Shown piece by piece: positions 61,608 through 64,000 of a stretch of 64,000 bases of DNA. The translations under genes and the position numbers were made by a program. The stretch's first letter is position 1, and every line of letters begins with the position of its first letter. A model generated the notes under the pieces. It made no database searches. It saw only the letters and a list, made by a program, of their open reading frames with translations, and was not told the DNA's origin. The stretch spans positions 3,397,866-3,461,865 of the forward strand of contig JALPQD010000223.1 in the NCBI GenBank assembly GCA_023101885.1, in the 5' to 3' direction. This stretch comes from Typhlomys cinereus. Its lineage: Eukaryota > Chordata > Mammalia > Rodentia > Platacanthomyidae.

Positions 61608-62678
61608 TTATACTTGCCTTCTGTTCTCCTGGATATGCCTGTTTTTTTCTTCACACTTGAGTATCATTTCTAGCATTTTTTGAAGGCCTGGTTTGGTGGC
61701 CATGTATCCCTTAAAGTTGTCTTTGTGCTGGAAAATTTTTCTTTCTCCCTCGATCATGACTGATAGTTTTGCAGGGTAAATCAGCCTGGGTTGACATTTT
61801 TGCTCATTCAATACTTGAAGTGTGTCTCTCCAAGCTCTTCTTGCTTTTACTGTTTCGACTGAGAAGTCATTTATTATTTTAATAGGTTTGCCTTTAAAAG
61901 TGACTTGTTTTTTCTCTCTTGAAGCTCTCAGCACCAGTTCTTTATCTTGAATGTGGAGTGTTTTAACTATTATTTGCCGCGGCGTGCTTCTATTTTGGTC
62001 GTACCTGTTTGGGGTGCGGAATGCCTCTTGTATATGGATGGGCCTCTCTTTTTTTAGATGAGGAAAGTTTTCCTTGATGATCGTTTGAAAAATTTCCTCA
62101 GGGGTGGTATTTTGAGATTCTTGCTCTGGTATTCCATGAATACGCATGTTAGGCTTCTTCAGGGTGTCCCATATCTCTTGGATATTTCTCTCAAGTATCT
62201 TTTTGGCTTTAACAACCTCTTCCATTGAGCTGGTTAGTACTCCCACTTTATCTTCAAGGTCTGAAATTCTGTTTTCTGCTTCGTTAGTTCTGTTGGTAAG
62301 ACTCTCTGTGGCGTTCTGGGTTGAAGATAACTTGTCTTTTAGCTCAGTTTTAAACTCTGCTTGAGTTTGTTTTAACTGCTCTATGCCACTTTTTGTTTCT
62401 CGCACTGTTTTTCTCAACTCCTCCAGATGTCTGTTGTGTTCCTCTTCAAAGCGATTGATTCGATTATTTAATTCCTCCCGGATTTCCTCTTTCATAGTAT
62501 TGAACATGGTAATGATCATATTTTGAAAGTCGTTATCCTGGGTGAGGCTTTCTTGGCCTTTTTCCGCGGGTTTGTTCTTGTTGGAGTCTAACATTATGGG
62601 ATTAATTCCTTCAGTGGGAAATTTGTTTACTTGAGTGTTGCTTCTCATGGATTTGCACTTTGACTTTGGCATTGTCAT
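61608..62678 (-). CDS. L1-A ORF1p, intact
   Basis: 356 codons, same domain order as the L1-B ORF1p (coiled coil, RRM from NMRIHGIPEQE, C-terminal domain), with scattered substitutions (for example VRETKS for VQETKS and RDTLQVL for RDILQVL). It is still open although the element's ORF2 is destroyed. Confidence 0.94.
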   Translation of the reverse strand: MTMPKSKCKSMRSNTQVNKFPTEGINPIMLDSNKNKPAEKGQESLTQDNDFQNMIITMFNTMKEEIREELNNRINRFEEEHNRHLEELRKTVRETKSGIEQLKQTQAEFKTELKDKLSSTQNATESLTNRTNEAENRISDLEDKVGVLTSSMEEVVKAKKILERNIQEIWDTLKKPNMRIHGIPEQESQNTTPEEIFQTIIKENFPHLKKERPIHIQEAFRTPNRYDQNRSTPRQIIVKTLHIQDKELVLRASREKKQVTFKGKPIKIINDFSVETVKARRAWRDTLQVLNEQKCQPRLIYPAKLSVMIEGERKIFQHKDNFKGYMATKPGLQKMLEMILKCEEKNRHIQENRRQV

Positions 62679-63412
62679 TTTAACTCTTAAGATCTCTCAA
62701 TTTCACTAAACTGAATTATTTGGCCTGGGGTACTGGTGGGCGGGGCCCGAACGGGGACTTACCTAGGGCGCGGGGTGAGGCCCGGGTGGACCGCGCGTGC
62801 GTCCCGACCGGCGGAGCGGGTTTAGGGTGCAAAAAGGGGGGATGGGGGCGACGGCGTGGAGCTATTTAACCCGAGGGCAGCTGGGGCGGGGCCCGGGCGC
62901 AGGGGGAGGTCCTCCTGGTCCCTGGGTCCCGCGCGCGGCTCCGGCTGGATGGTGGGAGGCGGAGCCGGGTCCCTGTGGGCTGACCTGGGGGTCCTGGTGG
63001 GCGGTGCGCGCGGGGGGGGGGGGGGGGGTACTCACCAGCTAGGTCGCGGCGTGGACGCCCGGCTGGACCGCGCGCGCGCGTCCCGACCGGCGGAGCGGGT
63101 TTAGGGTGCAAAAAGGGGGGATGGGGGCGACGGCGTGGAGCTATTTAACCCGAGGACAGCTGGGGCGGGGCCCGGGCGCAGGGGGAGGTCCTCCTGGTCC
63201 CTGGGTCCCGCACCTGGCTCAGGCTGGATGGTGGGAGGCGGAGCCTGGTCCCTGTGGGCCGACCTGGGGGTCCTGGTGGGCGGTGCGCGGGGGGGGGGGG
63301 GGGGGGGGGGGGGGCGGGGGTACTCACCAGCTAGGGCGCGGCGTGGACGCCCGGCTGGACCGCGGGCGCGCGTCCCGACCGGCGGAGCGGGTTTAGGGTG
63401 CAAAAAGGGGGG
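62679..63412 (-). promoter_or_regulatory. L1-A 5'UTR, two 279-bp monomers with long G runs
   Basis: Plus-strand GCTATTTAAC occurs at 62861 and 63140, a period of 279 bp, longer than the 228-232 bp of L1-1 and L1-B. The extra length includes a pure G run: 17 G at 63012-63028 and 26 G at 63289-63314 (poly-C in L1 sense). CTAGGTAAGT (sense, 62766-62757) and the GGTGAGTA motifs next to each G run are splice-donor-like. Confidence 0.75.
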
Positions 63413-63428
63413 TCTACCTGAAGTTTTT
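63413..63428 (+). repeat. TSD of L1-A, right copy
   Basis: TCTACCTGAAGTTTTT, followed by AG in the interrupted SINE, so cleavage was at TTTTT/AG. Confidence 0.93.
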
Positions 63429-63512
63429 AGATGAGATCTGAAGATCCAAACTTGGGTACTTTTGTTTGTGAGGCAAAGGTTTTAACCTGAGCCATTTTCC
63501 TAGCCTGATAAA

Positions 63513-64000
63513 TAATTTAAAAAAATACCTTAATAACTTAGACCTAGTTACATAATTGTTTGATCTATTTTAACTTTTCCTATCTTAAGAGATATTTCAT
63601 GGATTGCCGAAGTTGTTATGATTTGTACTGAGTGAAAAAAAATCCTTTTCATAGCCTGAGGATCACAGCACATATATCTATAGAAACACAGAAATGAGAA
63701 CTCCTGGCGGTTTTCATCATTCACCTTCTTAGGCACAAGTAACAGAATAAGGAGGAAATAGCTCTCAAAAGTTCCTGAATTATGACTCCTACTAACCTAG
63801 GCATGCTTGCAGGAAGAAGAGTAATGTCTTGAAAATGGCATGCCAATTTCCTTCTGGAAAGACTGCAAATAGAGTTTGAATCCTAATAAGCAGAAAGTAC
63901 AAAAAAAGAAAAAGAAAACACAGATGAATTGATCAAGCAATGAATAAAACATGACACAAGATCACATAAGTAAAAGGCTAATAAATATTTTAGGCTGAAT
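63513..64000. other. AT-rich DNA, nothing recognised
   Basis: There is no gene or nameable repeat. A 62-codon minus-strand frame (63548-63736) has no supported domain or splice sites. Confidence 0.5.

Larger units (their letters stand above)
50207..63412 (-). mobile_element. L1-A: full-length L1 interrupted by L1-B
   Basis: Minus strand: 5'UTR 63412-62679, ORF1 62678-61608, ORF2 from 61557. ORF2 is split by L1-B at 59964/53456 and continues at about 53456-51211, then the 3'UTR to 50223 and poly(A) at 50222-50207. A perfect 16-bp TSD flanks the whole unit. Removing L1-B and one copy of its TSD gives a continuous L1 text, so the insertion order is certain. Independently of the insertion, ORF2 has a 4-bp deletion at about 52779-52783 in the reverse transcriptase. 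Confidence 0.95.
50046..63512 (-). mobile_element. B4-like SINE split by nested L1s
   Basis: Its two parts are 50046-50206 (CTATGGGCCCCAAAGGCTAC ... GGAGGACACTGTCATTTC) and 63429-63512 (AGATGAGATCTGAAGATCC ... GCAAAGGTTTTAACCTGAGCCATTTTCCTAGCC). They join across the L1-A target-site duplication into one minus-strand tRNA-derived SINE of the type seen at 36205-36458. The L1 block in between is therefore younger than this SINE. Confidence 0.7.

Noticed and set aside
62797..63434. Gly/Pro/Arg-rich frames on both strands
   Set aside because: They arise from the CpG-rich tandem monomers and G runs of the L1-A 5'UTR.

Overview
This window looks like nuclear DNA from a rodent. It carries 7SL-derived B1 SINEs, tRNA-derived ID-like and B2/B4-like SINEs, and several LINE-1 (L1) elements with GC-rich monomeric 5'UTRs of the rodent type. 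There are no bacterial or viral genes, no operons and no CRISPR arrays. I cannot name the species. No complete host gene is visible. The window is repeat-dense accessory DNA built from L1s, SINEs, degenerate segmental duplications and decayed kinase gene copies, with one exon-like ankyrin segment.

Layout. 1-307: tail of an L1. 1469-6260: about three and a half tandem units of roughly 1.5 kb, each holding a decayed C-terminal piece of a MARK/sperm-motility-kinase (Smok)-like kinase plus UBA domain. 6640-7620: a longer Smok-like kinase pseudogene with CCAAT and TATA-like elements upstream. 11423-17714: a near full-length plus-strand L1 (here L1-1), broken by one deletion in ORF1 and two 1-base frameshifts in ORF2. 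17858-28400: mostly unrecognised DNA with a young SINE (perfect 15-bp target-site duplication, TSD), a truncated L1 and smaller repeats. 26101-26930 and 32421-33230: a diverged direct duplication. 28640-29190 and 34800-45100: further degenerate copies of Smok-like last-exon and downstream units, interrupted by SINEs, a truncated L1 and an LTR-like repeat. 45100-50045: AT-rich DNA with SINEs and, on the minus strand at 47718-47831, a 114-bp ankyrin-repeat exon with a good splice acceptor, probably ANKRD12-related.

50046-63512 is the most informative part: a three-level nest. A minus-strand SINE was split by a full-length minus-strand L1 (L1-A, 50207-63412, 16-bp TSD). L1-A was itself split by a second full-length minus-strand L1 (L1-B, 53457-59964, 18-bp TSD at a TTTTTT/AA site). 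L1-B has full-length open ORF1 (356 codons) and ORF2 (1274 codons), but its reverse transcriptase reads LADD instead of FADD and has a Pro-to-Leu change in the GCPLSP block. It also carries a short 3'-transduced tag before a 41-base A tail. L1-A keeps an intact ORF1 and an intact endonuclease-coding part of ORF2.

The working units here are L1 retrotransposons: ORF1p (RNA chaperone) and ORF2p (endonuclease plus reverse transcriptase) copy L1 RNA and mobilise the SINEs. The kinase fragments are remnants of a local gene-family expansion of the kind known for rodent Smok genes.
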